From positions 1 through 64,000 of the forward strand of contig JAMOTK010000073.1 of the NCBI GenBank assembly GCA_027062365.1: a DNA stretch of 64,000 nt, in the 5' to 3' direction. Both the position numbers and the translations under genes were made by a program. Under the pieces are notes generated by a model that was not told the origin of the DNA, searched no databases, and saw only the letters and a program-made list of their open reading frames with translations. Each line of letters starts with the position of its first letter. Within the stretch, counting starts at the first letter, position 1. This stretch comes from Sulfurovum sp. (lineage in GTDB: Bacteria > Campylobacterota > Campylobacteria > Campylobacterales > Sulfurovaceae). Positions 1-6,940 of this stretch are shown here, piece by piece.

Positions 1-1
1 T

Positions 2-100
2 TCTGCTTATTTAAGTTGGAAAAATATGATGCAATACATTCAGAAGGTTCTTGATGGCTATGGTACATATTATCAGATTGATTTTAATGGGTATAGATAG
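2..100 (+). CDS. 3' end of an unidentified gene (5' end outside window)
   Basis: An open frame enters from the left edge and ends at a TAG at 98-100. It gives about 32 residues, rich in aromatic residues (ending with Q-I-D-F-N-G-Y-R). I do not recognise the family. The next frame downstream belongs to a nuclease-family remnant, so this stretch may also be a degraded fragment rather than a working gene. Confidence 0.3.
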   Translation, partial: SAYLSWKNMMQYIQKVLDGYGTYYQIDFNGYR

Positions 101-115
101 TATTGTTTAATTTAG

Positions 116-397
116 TTTGGGTACTTAGAAGCATTCAAAAAAGCATTTGAGATTGCTAAACAGTATAATTGGAGCAAAAAAGAGATGGAAGTCTACGACT
201 GGCACTTTAAACAGACGTGGAAGAGGTTGAGTATGATTGAGACTGCTAAAGAGGATGGAATGAAAGAGGGGATAGTAAAAGGAGAAAAAAATAAACAGAT
301 AGAAATTGCAAAAAACCTATTAAATGCCAATATGGATATGGAGTTTATATCTCAAACAACAGGATTAACTGTAGCAGAGATAAAATCTATAAGATAA
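116..397 (+). pseudogene. C-terminal fragment of an Rpn/PD-(D/E)XK nuclease-family transposase-like protein
   Basis: The frame is open from just after a TAG at 113-115 to a TAA at 395-397, with an internal ATG at 185. It reads as the tail typical of the Rpn (recombination-promoting nuclease) / PD-(D/E)XK transposase family: an alanine/lysine helix containing A-F-E-I-A-K, then E-G-x-x-x-G-E-K, then a small helical hairpin ending in ISQTTGLTVAEI. The N-terminal PD-(D/E)XK catalytic core is missing, and no start with a ribosome site opens the frame. This is known as a common decayed family in bacterial genomes. I infer a remnant with no catalytic activity; translation from the internal ATG would give only a 70-residue tail. 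Confidence 0.6.
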
Positions 398-470
398 CTT
401 TGTTAGTTCCATAGCTCTAGCTGTGAAACGAGTAAAACCTAGCATAAATATTTTTCATCCTTTGAGTTGA

Positions 471-962
471 TTAAATTACTTTTTCAATCCCCATCAAAAT
501 AACCACAGAGAGTAGTCCTCCTGCTATTCCTGCTAGGACATCGTCAAACATGACACCCATGCCTCCTTTTACTTCTTTGTCTATCCATCCTATGGTGGAA
601 GGTTTCCAAATATCAAAAAGTCTAAATGTGGCAAAGCTTAGGAGTATGGCTAGGGGTTCGGCATAGGGGTATGGCATGGTGATGGCTACGGATTGGGCTA
701 TCATGAGACTAAGCCACATGCCTACGGCTTCATCGATCACAATATGTTGTTGGTCATGTGTACCTGTGGATTTTTCGTATTTGTTTATCTCGAAGACAGC
801 GATGATAGTAATGGCGATAGTGACCATAAAAAGGGTTTCTGAGCCTAGGGCATAGAGTATGGCTAGTCCTACAGGCAATGAGGCGAGAGTACCTACTGTA
901 CCAGGGGCTTTGGGGCTAAGTCCAGCACCACCAAAGGTAAGAAATAGTTTTTGTAATGTCAT
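471..962 (-). CDS. pgpA: Phosphatidylglycerophosphatase A
   Basis: PgpA removes the phosphate from phosphatidylglycerophosphate to make phosphatidylglycerol at the inner membrane. Family marks are the N-terminal G-x-G-L-S-P-K-A-P-G-T-V-G-T segment and the acidic I-D-E-A-V-G-M-W motif, with E and D residues that bind Mg in this family, plus several hydrophobic segments and a D-D-V-L-A-G-I-A-G near the C-terminus. The start is set at the ATG at 962, preceded by AAAGGA; an upstream in-frame ATG at 1031 lies inside the neighbouring coding region and would add a non-conserved His-rich leader. It is the last gene of the ispDF - regulator - sat-like operon, 10 bases after the stop of the sat-like gene. 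Length (163 aa) is normal. Confidence 0.93.
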   Translation of the reverse strand: MTLQKLFLTFGGAGLSPKAPGTVGTLASLPVGLAILYALGSETLFMVTIAITIIAVFEINKYEKSTGTHDQQHIVIDEAVGMWLSLMIAQSVAITMPYPYAEPLAILLSFATFRLFDIWKPSTIGWIDKEVKGGMGVMFDDVLAGIAGGLLSVVILMGIEKVI

Positions 963-972
963 GATAATCCTT

Positions 973-2154
973 TTATGTGAGTGATGATGTTTGGTAGAGT
1001 TCAATAAGGTTGAGATAGAATTTTTCTTCATTTTGTTGTTCTAGGAGTCCAGAACCTGGCATCAAAGAGTAATGCATCTCTTGGAGGTTTTTAAATCTAT
1101 CAGGAAAGAGAGCAGCTAAGATATTGGCAGAGACTTCTTTACGTACGAGGATAGAGGGTGGAATAAGACCAGATTGGATAAGCTTCATGATGGATTGAGA
1201 ATGATAATGTACATGATGATGCTGACCATGTGGACAGGTGTGTGTACTTACTAAGGTTTTACATGTATCACAATAGACATACTCATCGACAGTTTTTATC
1301 TCTATATCTATCTCTTTACAGTGGTCAAAGACGCTATTGAGACGGTTTTTATCATAATAGAGTCCGAGTCCTCCATGGTTTTTACCTACGACCAGTTGTT
1401 GACAGCCATGGTTTTTGGCTAGGAGGGCATCTAAGATAAGCTCATTAAATCCTGCGAAGATATAGGAGTTTTCAAAAGGAATGATAAGTACTTTATTGCG
1501 TGGTAAAAAGTTTTCTACAAAGGTGGTAAGTGCATTGTGTCTAATGTCATAACGTAATCCCTCAGAAGTAAAAGGCTTACGCAAAAATATGATGAGTAAA
1601 TCAGAGTCTGAAATGGCTTGACGTATCATACGTTCATGCGCACGATTGAGAGGATTGGCAGCGAGCATTAAAGAAGAGATAAATTTAGCCCCTGTTTTGT
1701 TTTTCATATTTTTAATACGGTTGATATTGTCTGTAATGAGAGGATAGTTTACGGTATATTCTCCACACACAGCTATCTCACCCAATCGAACAAGGGTATT
1801 TTTGACCCCAGGGTGTGACTTATCATTGGTACCATAAATATTATTGAGACGTTGTTTAGGGTCTATTTTGAAAGTACTTTTAACTGTGAGCTCGCCCACT
1901 TTTTTTTTCTCATTGATAAGGTCTATGACTTCACCTTCTTTGAGCGTCGTGAGGGTATGGTGGTTTTTCTTGCCTTTAGGTGCTAAAACAAAAGAAAAAG
2001 GAAATGGTACACCTTTATACATCTGTTTCTTATCAACAATAGCAGCCTCTTCTTCATTCATGAGGTGCGTAACAGGAGCGATAAGTCCTGCTTTTACCAA
2101 TGCTAGAGTAGAGAGGGCTTCTGTATCTATATAAAGTGATTTAGTATTTGCCAT
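973..2154 (-). CDS. ATP sulfurylase (sulfate adenylyltransferase)-like protein with altered active-site motif
   Basis: The 393-residue protein has the bacterial Sat layout: a PUA-like N-terminal part, a nucleotidyltransferase core and a Zn-binding C-terminal part (C295, C298, C307, H309). True Sat joins sulfate and ATP to make APS, or runs in reverse in sulfur oxidisers. The canonical Q-x-R-N-P-x-H-x-x-H motif here reads L164-A-A-N-P-L-N-R-A-H173: the Gln, the Arg and the first His are all replaced. The second motif (usually GRDHAG) reads G-K-N-H-G-G. The fold is therefore clear but ATP-sulfurylase activity is doubtful. The ATG at 2154 follows AAGGAA at good spacing. It lies between the HP1021-type regulator and pgpA, an order I recall from Campylobacter (Cj1607-Cj1610), so the family is old and retained, not a recent wreck. 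Confidence 0.75.
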   Translation of the reverse strand: MANTKSLYIDTEALSTLALVKAGLIAPVTHLMNEEEAAIVDKKQMYKGVPFPFSFVLAPKGKKNHHTLTTLKEGEVIDLINEKKKVGELTVKSTFKIDPKQRLNNIYGTNDKSHPGVKNTLVRLGEIAVCGEYTVNYPLITDNINRIKNMKNKTGAKFISSLMLAANPLNRAHERMIRQAISDSDLLIIFLRKPFTSEGLRYDIRHNALTTFVENFLPRNKVLIIPFENSYIFAGFNELILDALLAKNHGCQQLVVGKNHGGLGLYYDKNRLNSVFDHCKEIDIEIKTVDEYVYCDTCKTLVSTHTCPHGQHHHVHYHSQSIMKLIQSGLIPPSILVRKEVSANILAALFPDRFKNLQEMHYSLMPGSGLLEQQNEEKFYLNLIELYQTSSLT

Positions 2155-2212
2155 ATATCATTCCTTTTGCGTAAATATATTAAGTAAGTATAGCAATTAC
2201 TTTTGAATAATG

Positions 2213-3094
2213 CTATTTCTTTTTAAACAAGTCATACTTTTTTCTTTTTTCCCACAAACTCTTTCTTGAAATACCCAATTTTTTAGAGAGTTCTGTGTCA
2301 GGGAACTTATATTGGAAGCTATTGACGATAAATTTTACATAATCATCAATCGTTAGTATCTCATTTCTATCATAAAGCTTTGAGTCGGTAGTGAGTGTAA
2401 TCGTTGGAAAGTCTGATTCTAAATTGGCTGTACTAGAGACGATAAAATCATACTTTGGTAGCAAGGCTAAGAGAAATTCTCTATCTATCTTTTTTAGCTC
2501 GTGTATTTCTGTAATATAGAGTAGGGTACTAGGACTACTTTTTTCTATCTTATTTTTCCAATTTTTATCGGTTAAAGGTATAAATGTAAGTAAAATATTA
2601 TTGGCTTGTGCATATTTAAACACAACTTTATCAACCAATCGCTGATAATTTGTCTCTATCACAAGAGGGGTTGTGATTTTATTTACATCAAAAGTGGTTT
2701 CGATATCATATAAAAGATTATCCATATACTCTTGATAGAGTATGGTTTGCTTTTTAAGTGTTTGGTACTCTTTGTAATGTTCTATCTTACGCATGAGGTC
2801 TTCAAGCATAAAAGGTTTGACAATATAATCTTTTGCACCTAGTCTAAGAGGCTCACCTACGGTATCATTATTAATATAATTGACCATTAAGATAATAATC
2901 TTCTCTTTAAATTTTGTGATAAGAGGGGAAGTGCTTTGTCCAGGTAAGTTAGTAGATAGTAGATAAACATCTCCATTGCTACCCATGGCTTCTTTTACCG
3001 AACTATACGTTTCTGTATCATATCCATGTTCATGTAATCTTGAAGCGATGCTTTGTGCGAGATAGAGTTCATTTTCTACAATGATTATTTTCAT
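2213..3094 (-). CDS. HP1021/Cj1608-type atypical orphan response regulator
   Basis: An N-terminal receiver-like domain (residues 1-115) is followed by a long middle region and a C-terminal helix-turn-helix (around T-E-L-S-K-K-L-G-I-S-R-K-S-L-W). In the receiver, the phosphate-accepting Asp is replaced by Ser47 (L-L-S-T-N-L-P-G), while the conserved Lys of D-Y-I-V-K-P-F is kept. The same Asp-to-Ser change marks HP1021 of Helicobacter, a phosphorylation-independent regulator that binds oriC and many promoters. HP1021 also uses cysteines as a redox switch; this copy has no cysteine at all. The start is taken at the ATG at 3094 because it overlaps the ispDF stop as ATGA, indicating translational coupling; an in-frame ATG at 3106 is the alternative. 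Likely roles are control of replication initiation and global transcription, by family inference. Confidence 0.85.
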   Translation of the reverse strand: MKIIIVENELYLAQSIASRLHEHGYDTETYSSVKEAMGSNGDVYLLSTNLPGQSTSPLITKFKEKIIILMVNYINNDTVGEPLRLGAKDYIVKPFMLEDLMRKIEHYKEYQTLKKQTILYQEYMDNLLYDIETTFDVNKITTPLVIETNYQRLVDKVVFKYAQANNILLTFIPLTDKNWKNKIEKSSPSTLLYITEIHELKKIDREFLLALLPKYDFIVSSTANLESDFPTITLTTDSKLYDRNEILTIDDYVKFIVNSFQYKFPDTELSKKLGISRKSLWEKRKKYDLFKKK

Positions 3095-4212
3095 ATTTTT
3101 TTCCAATTTGTATAAGTTAAATTTGCTATAGCATGTACGGTGACACCTTCTTTGCGTCCTACAAAGCCTAGCTTTTCAGCTGTGGTGGCTTTGATGTTTA
3201 CAAAATTTTTGCGTATGCCTAACAAGGAAGCGATGGTGGCTCTCATCTCTTCTTTGTAGGGCAGTAGTCTAGGGGATTGAGCCATGATAGTCATGTCAAT
3301 ATTGCCAATACTAAATCCATAGGCATTGATACGTTTTACAGTGTCACTAAGGAGTAATTTTGAATCTACTCCTGCATACGTATCTTCGCTATCAGGATAA
3401 AGCTCACCAATATCACCCATACTAGATGCACCCAAGAGGGCATCTATGAGTGCATGAATTGCCACATCGCCATCACTATGTGCTTTGAATCCATAGTCTA
3501 CATCGATGGGAACTCCTGCTAAGACCATCTTTTTGCCTTTTTCAAAAGGGTGTATATCTATCCCAAAGCCAGTAAGTGTCTTGGCTGAGGGGGCTTTGAG
3601 ACACACTATCTTGCTAAGGTCTTCTATGGTTGTGAGTTTATGGGCTTTGCATGAACCCTTTACAAAGTGTATGCTATCTCCTAAAGAGGCAATGGCTGAA
3701 GAGTCATCTGTAAAGATAGTGTGGGTTTGTAGGGCTTTTTTGAGACGTTTGGTAGAAGAGAGTTGGGGGGTTTGTATGATTTTGACCTGTTCTCTATCTA
3801 TGGGGCTATCTTTGAGATAGAGCGTATCGGTTACGCTAAGGATAGGTACAATACACGAAGCCTTTTTTTTGGCTTTGATGATACGTTTTATCATCTCTTT
3901 AGGGATACAGCAACGTGCTATATCAGAGACTAGTACATATTTAGATGTTACATTTTGTAAAGCATTATGTAAGGAAGCTTGTCTAGTACTGCCCCCTATA
4001 ACATAGGTATAAGAAGCAAAGTGTTTCATAACAGCTACTTCTTCAGCTGATGAGACAATAATAATTTCTTTGAAGTTAGCACTTTTTTCAAAATATTCTG
4101 CTACATAGAGCCATAAAGGGGTTTCATCGGTGTAAATCCATTGTTTTTTGACACTGCTCTTAAAGCGTGTAGAATTTCCTGCCCCAAGAAGTATTAAAGT
4201 AGTATTTGACAA
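3091..4212 (-). CDS. ispDF: Bifunctional 2-C-methyl-D-erythritol 4-phosphate cytidylyltransferase / MECDP synthase
   Basis: A fusion of two non-mevalonate isoprenoid enzymes. Residues 1-205 are IspD (L-L-G-A-G-N-S-T-R-F nucleotide loop, later V-S-D-I-A-R and Q-T-P-Q), making CDP-methylerythritol. Residues 215-373 are IspF (G-F-G-I-D-I-H-P-F with metal ligands, A-H-S-D-G-D-V, then the A-T-T-A-E-K-L-G-F signature), closing the 2,4-cyclodiphosphate ring. This fusion is usual in Campylobacterota. The start codon is TTG at 4212, preceded by GAGAGG; no better ATG is available. It leads the operon with the HP1021-type regulator, the sat-like gene and pgpA. The kinase of the intervening step, ispE, is at 56.9-57.6 kb in the same window. 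Confidence 0.95.
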   Translation of the reverse strand: MSNTTLILLGAGNSTRFKSSVKKQWIYTDETPLWLYVAEYFEKSANFKEIIIVSSAEEVAVMKHFASYTYVIGGSTRQASLHNALQNVTSKYVLVSDIARCCIPKEMIKRIIKAKKKASCIVPILSVTDTLYLKDSPIDREQVKIIQTPQLSSTKRLKKALQTHTIFTDDSSAIASLGDSIHFVKGSCKAHKLTTIEDLSKIVCLKAPSAKTLTGFGIDIHPFEKGKKMVLAGVPIDVDYGFKAHSDGDVAIHALIDALLGASSMGDIGELYPDSEDTYAGVDSKLLLSDTVKRINAYGFSIGNIDMTIMAQSPRLLPYKEEMRATIASLLGIRKNFVNIKATTAEKLGFVGRKEGVTVHAIANLTYTNWKKI

Positions 4213-4382
4213 AGTTATCCCTCTCTATAAATATTTATCGTGTAACTAATTGTAACGTATTATACAAAAGCATTGCTTTATTTATACTTTTAATAAGATA
4301 AAATTACTCCTATTTTAAAAGTATGTCTTAGTTTAAGATTGAATTGGTATAACTCCTTATCACTAAATTATTAGGAATACAC

Positions 4383-5570
4383 ATGACAGAAGAAAATGTA
4401 TTAAACGCGTTAAAAAACGTGACGTATCCAGGATTTACCAAAGATATTGTAACTTTTGGTTTCGTTAAAGATATTTTAGTCAATGGCACAACCGTAGGCT
4501 TGACTATCGATATTACATCATCAGCCGATGAAGTAAAGGCACAGCTTAGAGATGAGACAACAGTAGAGCTTAAAAAATTAGGGTTTGAGACAGTGAGTAT
4601 CAATGTCACTGCCCCAGTAGCCCCTAAACAAATGTCCAACTCAGTAAGTGGTAAAAATATTGCTCCTCACGTAAAGAACTTCGTGATGGTAAGCTCTGGT
4701 AAAGGTGGTGTTGGTAAATCAACAACTTCTGTAAACCTAGCGATTGCTATGGCAATGCAAGGCAAAAAAGTAGGTCTTTTAGATGCTGATATTTATGGAC
4801 CAAATATCCCTCGAATGATGGGTGTCAATGGTCAAAAACCACAAATTCAAGGCAATAAAGTAGAACCTCTCAAAGCCTATGGCGTTGAGATTATGTCTAT
4901 GGGTTCACTGATGGAAGATGGTCAATCTCTTATTTGGAGAGGTTCTATGATTATGAAAGCCATTGAACAATTTTTAAGAGATATCTTATGGTCAGAACTT
5001 GATGTCCTTGTGATTGATATGCCACCAGGGACAGGAGATGCACAGCTTACTTTGGCTCAATCTGTACCTGTAACAGCAGGGATTACGGTGACTACTCCTC
5101 AAGAAGTTTCTTTAGATGATAGTAGACGTTCTTTGGATATGTTCCAAAAGTTGCATATTCCTACAGCAGGGATTATCGAAAATATGAGTGGCTTTATCTG
5201 TCCTTCATGTGACGAAGAATCAGATATATTTGGTATGGGTACAACAGAACCAGTAGCTAAAGAGTATGATACAGAAGTAATCGCTCGTATCCCTATCGAA
5301 CCTGCTATTAGAATAGGTGGAGATACGGGTATGCCAGTTACCTACCATAAACCAGACTCTGAAACAGCAAAACGTTACCAAGCAGCTGCGACACATCTAT
5401 TGGCATTTATAGATAAAGTCAATGCCGAAGGTGGAGCAGACAATTCAGCCGTACAACCCACGACACCCCCAGGTGTAAGTGCATGTAGTACAGGAGCAAG
5501 TGCTGCTACTGCCCCTACAAAAGCCCCTGCGAAGGACGAAAGTTGTGGTACAGGGTGTGGATGTCACTAG
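4383..5570 (+). CDS. mrp: Mrp/ApbC-family Fe-S cluster carrier P-loop ATPase
   Basis: Residues 1-80 form a MIP18/DUF59-type domain and the rest is a MinD-like ATPase. The deviant Walker A reads S-S-G-K-G-G-V-G-K-S-T (about 104-114), the switch includes D-A-D-I-Y-G-P-N, and the conserved C-P-S-C pair (C273, C276) carries the bridging Fe-S cluster in this family. The role is delivery of [4Fe-4S] clusters to apo-proteins in the cytoplasm. The C-terminus ends in an Ala/Pro-rich linker and a Cys-rich tail (C-G-T-G-C-G-C-H), seen in some Mrp proteins and a possible extra metal site. The ATG at 4383 follows AGGA. It stands alone, divergent from the ispDF operon. Confidence 0.93.
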   Translation: MTEENVLNALKNVTYPGFTKDIVTFGFVKDILVNGTTVGLTIDITSSADEVKAQLRDETTVELKKLGFETVSINVTAPVAPKQMSNSVSGKNIAPHVKNFVMVSSGKGGVGKSTTSVNLAIAMAMQGKKVGLLDADIYGPNIPRMMGVNGQKPQIQGNKVEPLKAYGVEIMSMGSLMEDGQSLIWRGSMIMKAIEQFLRDILWSELDVLVIDMPPGTGDAQLTLAQSVPVTAGITVTTPQEVSLDDSRRSLDMFQKLHIPTAGIIENMSGFICPSCDEESDIFGMGTTEPVAKEYDTEVIARIPIEPAIRIGGDTGMPVTYHKPDSETAKRYQAAATHLLAFIDKVNAEGGADNSAVQPTTPPGVSACSTGASAATAPTKAPAKDESCGTGCGCH

Positions 5571-5933
5571 ACATCTGACAAAACCTATCAGAATCGATGG
5601 GTTGAGTCTTGTTCCATAACTTCAAAGAGTGTGAAAGAACGCTTGATTCATTTATTTGGAGCTTGGACTTTAGTCCAAGAGTCCCATAAAATGGGACATA
5701 ATTTTACGAGCCTCAGTTCGACAAAATAAAAGCAAGAATTTATATAAACAAAAGATGATAGAAGGTAAGGAAATGAGTGGGTAATTCTTAATCATCTATA
5801 AAAAACAGTACGCTTTTTCCTCAAAATTATATTCCTTTTTGTCTCTATCAATTATATCAAGATAATGAATACTTTCAACTCTTTTTTAATAGGATTATCT
5901 TACAATAAAAAAATCTATATAAGGAATAATTTT
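5571..5933. other. Intergenic stretch between mrp and a small ORF; no gene seen
   Basis: I find no supported gene in these roughly 360 bases. They hold two adjacent small palindromes at 5662-5697 (listed separately) and AT-rich DNA before the next gene. The composition shift around 5640-5780 suggests old inserted material. Confidence 0.5.
5658..5697. repeat. REP-like tandem palindromes
   Basis: A GGAG tetranucleotide (5658-5661) is followed at once by a palindrome with CTTGGAC/GTCCAAG arms around TTTA (5662-5679), then by a second palindrome with GTCCCAT and ATGGGAC arms around AAA (5681-5697). A GTAG/GGAG leader plus a palindrome is the usual form of REP elements moved by REP-associated tyrosine transposases. 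No such transposase is seen here. A similar CTTTAG-centred palindrome lies at 49658-49667. Confidence 0.45.
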
Positions 5934-6341
5934 ATGAGTATCACTAACCCTTTACAACCTATCAATATATTTTCTAATATGCTCTACTCCATATTGGATA
6001 TGGTCAATGTAGCTAAAATTGATGTACTAAATCATATTGTATTATCTTTGATTAAATCCATAGATGAATACAAAGAAAATCTCTTAAAAGTAGAAAGTCT
6101 TGTGACTCTTAATCCTAATTTTGTTCAATTTAATGGATATGAAGATTTCTATGAAAACTTTGGTAGTTCATCTGATGATTTTGAAAATCTCTTAGAAATA
6201 ATGGAAGCACACAAAGATTACTCTCATGAGTTCCAAACACTTTATCAAAAAATAGACACAACCTATACGCTACTTATAGAGATAATAGACACCGTATCCG
6301 TACAAGAAGCCCTCTATTTAGATAAAAAGATAGCTTCTTGA
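5934..6341 (+). CDS. Small acidic protein, probable antitoxin partner of the broken toxin downstream
   Basis: The product is 135 residues, mostly helical and acidic, with no transmembrane segment and no motif I can name. The start is placed at ATG 5934, preceded by TAAGGA; an in-frame ATG 69 bases upstream lacks a ribosome site. The stop overlaps the TTG start of a RelE-like reading frame as TTGA, the coupling typical of toxin-antitoxin pairs. Function as an antitoxin is inferred only from this position; the sequence does not look like RelB, Phd or HigA. Independent conservation elsewhere would settle whether it is an antitoxin. Confidence 0.5.
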   Translation: MSITNPLQPINIFSNMLYSILDMVNVAKIDVLNHIVLSLIKSIDEYKENLLKVESLVTLNPNFVQFNGYEDFYENFGSSSDDFENLLEIMEAHKDYSHEFQTLYQKIDTTYTLLIEIIDTVSVQEALYLDKKIAS

Positions 6342-6621
6342 AAGAGATTATTTTCTCTTCTGATTTTGAGAGAAGCAAAAAAAATATCTTAAAAATTCTG
6401 CTTCTAATGCCAAAATTTTAGAAGAAGTTATCACTATATTTATAGAAGACCCACAAAAACTAAACTATAAACCTATCAAATGTAAAAAAGACAAAGATAG
6501 ATACTCAATCAAAGTTTTAAACACAGGTTACAGAATATTACTAAGCTCCCTAGCAAACTCTTTTGTCTTTAGATGTATATGTAATCACAATGAGTATGAT
6601 AGACGCAATAGGAGCTGTTAA
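6338..6621 (+). pseudogene. RelE/ParE-like toxin gene broken by a one-base frameshift
   Basis: A first frame from TTG 6338 reads M-K-E-I-I-F-S-S-D-F-E-R-S-K-K-N-I-L-K and stops at 6419-6421. The next frame, joining near the A-runs at 6377-6396, continues with S-A-S-N-A-K-I-L-E-E-V, then R-Y-S-I-K-V-L-N-T-G-Y-R-I-L-L and ends in C-N-H-N-E-Y-D-R-R, with TAA at 6619-6621. Joined, they give about 94 residues with the compact RelE-fold pattern of strand residues and a C-terminal H-x-E-Y-D-R. RelE-type toxins cut mRNA on the ribosome. The break may be real inactivation or an assembly error in poly-A. Confidence 0.6.
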
Positions 6622-6830
6622 AATTACCACCAAGCATCATGAGGGTGAATATAATTCCCATCACCCATATACACATAATCCTCTCTCTTCTACTAGCATT
6701 ACCATGATTTTCAAAAAAACACTCATCTATCAATTTGGCAATTCCTATAGTATAATGTACCCTATATTTTAGAGATACTAAAGTAATTATCCGATAGACA
6801 GTCCTTTTTTGGTTTTACGGTTATTTGTTT

Positions 6831-6860
6831 GAGTAAATAGAATTTTTTCTATTTGCTCAT
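6831..6860. terminator. AT-rich stem-loop, possible terminator
   Basis: Arms at 6831-6843 and 6848-6860 pair over 13 bases (one G-T wobble) around a TTTT loop. It lies between the toxin remnant and the transpeptidase gene. No clear T-run follows on the plus strand, so a terminator role is uncertain. Confidence 0.35.
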
Positions 6861-6881
6861 CTAGTCTAAATTTTATCATGC

Positions 6882-6887
6882 TATAAT
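6882..6887 (+). promoter_or_regulatory. -10 element for the L,D-transpeptidase gene
   Basis: TATAAT preceded by TGC, 54 bases before the ATG at 6941. T-rich DNA upstream and no clear -35 box fit the sigma-70 promoters of Campylobacterota. Confidence 0.5.
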
Positions 6888-6940
6888 TTACATCTAATGC
6901 AAAATTTGCAAACTTTAATATTTGTGGAGTATTTAACGAT

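Larger units (their letters stand above)
6622..6940. other. Intergenic stretch, no gene supported
   Basis: About 320 AT-rich bases. A 69-codon frame that starts at 6563 runs through it but overlaps the toxin remnant and looks random. The stretch holds a hairpin at 6831-6860 and a TATAAT at 6882-6887 serving the next gene. Confidence 0.5.

Noticed and set aside
1844-2134. 96-codon plus-strand frame inside the sat-like gene
   Set aside because: Shadow of the minus-strand gene, which has clear family similarity.
6563-6772. 69-codon plus-strand frame
   Set aside because: It overlaps the toxin remnant, has no ribosome site and no recognisable protein pattern.
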